A stretch of 16,716 nucleotides of DNA, from positions 1 to 16,716 of the forward strand of contig WAJX01000266.1 of assembly GCA_015523665.1 (NCBI GenBank), read 5' to 3'. The DNA is from Ferroglobus sp. GTDB lineage: Archaea > Halobacteriota > Archaeoglobi > Archaeoglobales > Archaeoglobaceae. A program made the position numbers and the translations under genes. Positions within the stretch are counted from its first letter, which is position 1; each line of letters opens with the position of its first letter. This document shows positions 15,929 to 16,716 of this stretch, in pieces. Under the pieces are notes generated by a model. That model was not told the DNA's origin. It ran no database searches and saw nothing but the letters and a program-made list of their open reading frames with translations.

Positions 15929-16501
15929 ATCAATTGGGAATACGTAATAACCGAAAAAGTTTATAGGAAAATATCGAAACCGATTGCAGTATTTTTGGGA
16001 AAATATGATGTTGATCCGAATGTAATCACTTACATTTCAGCTATTTTAGGAATTTTGGCTGGATTTATGATCTATTTAGGGAAGATCTATGAGTCTGTAT
16101 TAATAATATTCCTCTCTCAAATTTTAGATTGTACAGATGGTGATCTTGCAAGGTTGACTGGAAAAAAAACGAGAAAGGGAGCATTTCTTGACAGAATTTT
16201 TGATAGATTCGTGGATTCGGCAATTATAGGTGGGATAGTTGCATTGAATCCATTGAAGTATTGGTTTACTGGTTTCTTAGCATTGGTGGGTTCTCTAAGT
16301 GTTAGCATTTCAAGGGCTATGGCAGAGGCTGAAGGAGTTGTATGTAAAGTTGGGATTGCTGGTAGAGATACGAGACTTCTCATAATAATGCTCGGATTGA
16401 TCTTTGGATTTTATAATGAAACTCTTATAATTGTTGCAATCCTAAGCTTCATAACAGTAACACACAGAATTATATATACGATCAACAAACTTCAAGTATG
16501 A
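15929..16501 (+). CDS. CDP-alcohol phosphatidyltransferase (DIP-phosphate synthase-like)
   Basis: An integral membrane enzyme that displaces CMP from a CDP-alcohol; with the adjacent cytidylyltransferase it likely joins CDP-inositol to inositol 1-phosphate, giving phosphorylated di-myo-inositol phosphate. The full family signature is DCTDGDLARLTGKKTRKG followed by AFLDRIFD, i.e. D-x2-D-G-x2-A-R-x8-G-x3-D-x3-D, at 67-92 in this numbering. About six membrane segments surround it. The first recognised start codon is TTG at 15995, giving 168 residues without a ribosome site. Upstream in frame, NWEYVITEKVYRKISKPIAV is plausible family sequence and a strong Shine-Dalgarno points to 15929, so I place the start there (190 residues), on a non-standard ATC. 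An archaetidylinositol-type lipid synthase is the main alternative. It overlaps the next gene by four bases. Confidence 0.8.
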   Translation: MNWEYVITEKVYRKISKPIAVFLGKYDVDPNVITYISAILGILAGFMIYLGKIYESVLIIFLSQILDCTDGDLARLTGKKTRKGAFLDRIFDRFVDSAIIGGIVALNPLKYWFTGFLALVGSLSVSISRAMAEAEGVVCKVGIAGRDTRLLIIMLGLIFGFYNETLIIVAILSFITVTHRIIYTINKLQV

Positions 16502-16716
16502 GATTTGATGTAAGTAAAGCTAAAGAACTTTTATCAGAAAAGAGAAAAATTATACAACCTCTAAAACCGTTTGAAGATCTCCTCTTTAGGTTGAATATCA
16601 ATAAAGATGTAGCTTTTGATATAGGAGCTGGAAACGGTTACTTTACAATACCTCTTTCAAAGCATTTTAAAAAAGTCTATGCAGTCGAAGCTAATAAAGA
16701 AATGGCTTTTTTACTC
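16498..16716 (+). CDS. Class I SAM-dependent methyltransferase, N-terminal part
   Basis: The first 73 residues of a gene that runs off the right edge. It begins MRFDVSKAKELLSEKRK and contains AFDIGAGNGYFTIPLSKHF, the glycine-rich motif I of class I methyltransferases that binds S-adenosylmethionine. The acidic residue ending the next strand follows in VYAVEANKEM. The substrate cannot be told from this portion. Its ATG overlaps the stop of the phosphatidyltransferase (ATGA), so the two are probably translationally coupled in one operon. Whether it takes part in inositol-solute or lipid metabolism, or is merely co-transcribed, is not known. Confidence 0.85.
   Translation, partial: MRFDVSKAKELLSEKRKIIQPLKPFEDLLFRLNINKDVAFDIGAGNGYFTIPLSKHFKKVYAVEANKEMAFLL

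Overview
The window looks like a chromosomal segment of a thermophilic or hyperthermophilic euryarchaeon with very AT-rich DNA. Archaeal hallmarks are an Alba chromatin protein, an archaeal-type clamp-loader small subunit, F420H2:NADP oxidoreductase, an Archaea-type CobT homologue, TATA boxes about 26-28 bases upstream of many start codons, and AT-only intergenic tracts. From memory, not from a search, several proteins (RfcS, Alba, PGK, the C-terminal half of Fno, the N-terminus of IlvD) resemble Archaeoglobus fulgidus more than Methanocaldococcus. The base composition is nevertheless far more AT-rich than I expect of Archaeoglobus. A low-GC member of, or relative of, the Archaeoglobi is my best guess. 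No tRNA, rRNA, CRISPR array or intact mobile element was found.

Layout. 1-~650: a decayed region with fragments of a broken reading frame on the minus strand and a strong palindrome. 929-2686: a ClC chloride channel/transporter with two CBS domains. 2777-5379, minus strand: a tight cluster asd - alba - pgk. 5552-6646, minus: an MFS transporter. 6875-7546: a membrane protein I do not recognise, convergent with an Lrp/AsnC regulator (7559-8056). 8228-9205, minus: a divergent sodium/calcium-exchanger-like protein. 9457-10200: a TauE/SafE permease. 10412-12747: fno followed by ilvD. 12927-13889: rfcS. 14047-15117: CobT-like protein. 15121-15876, minus: an inositol-1-phosphate cytidylyltransferase-like enzyme, divergent from a CDP-alcohol phosphatidyltransferase (about 15929-16501). 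The latter overlaps the start of a SAM methyltransferase that runs off the window.

How the genes fit together. asd and ilvD serve aspartate-family and branched-chain amino acid synthesis, and Fno can supply NADPH from F420H2 for such reductive steps. pgk serves glycolysis/gluconeogenesis. Alba and RfcS are housekeeping chromatin and replication proteins. The right end is the most interesting part: a divergent cytidylyltransferase/phosphatidyltransferase pair matches the two activities that A. fulgidus carries in one fused protein for making the heat solute di-myo-inositol phosphate. Here they are separate genes about 50 bp apart. The second gene has no ordinary start codon at the place its very strong Shine-Dalgarno points to.

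No clearly new multi-gene defence or mobile system is visible. The best leads are the split inositol-solute genes with the odd start, the exchanger with unusual ion-site motifs, and the decayed region at the left edge.
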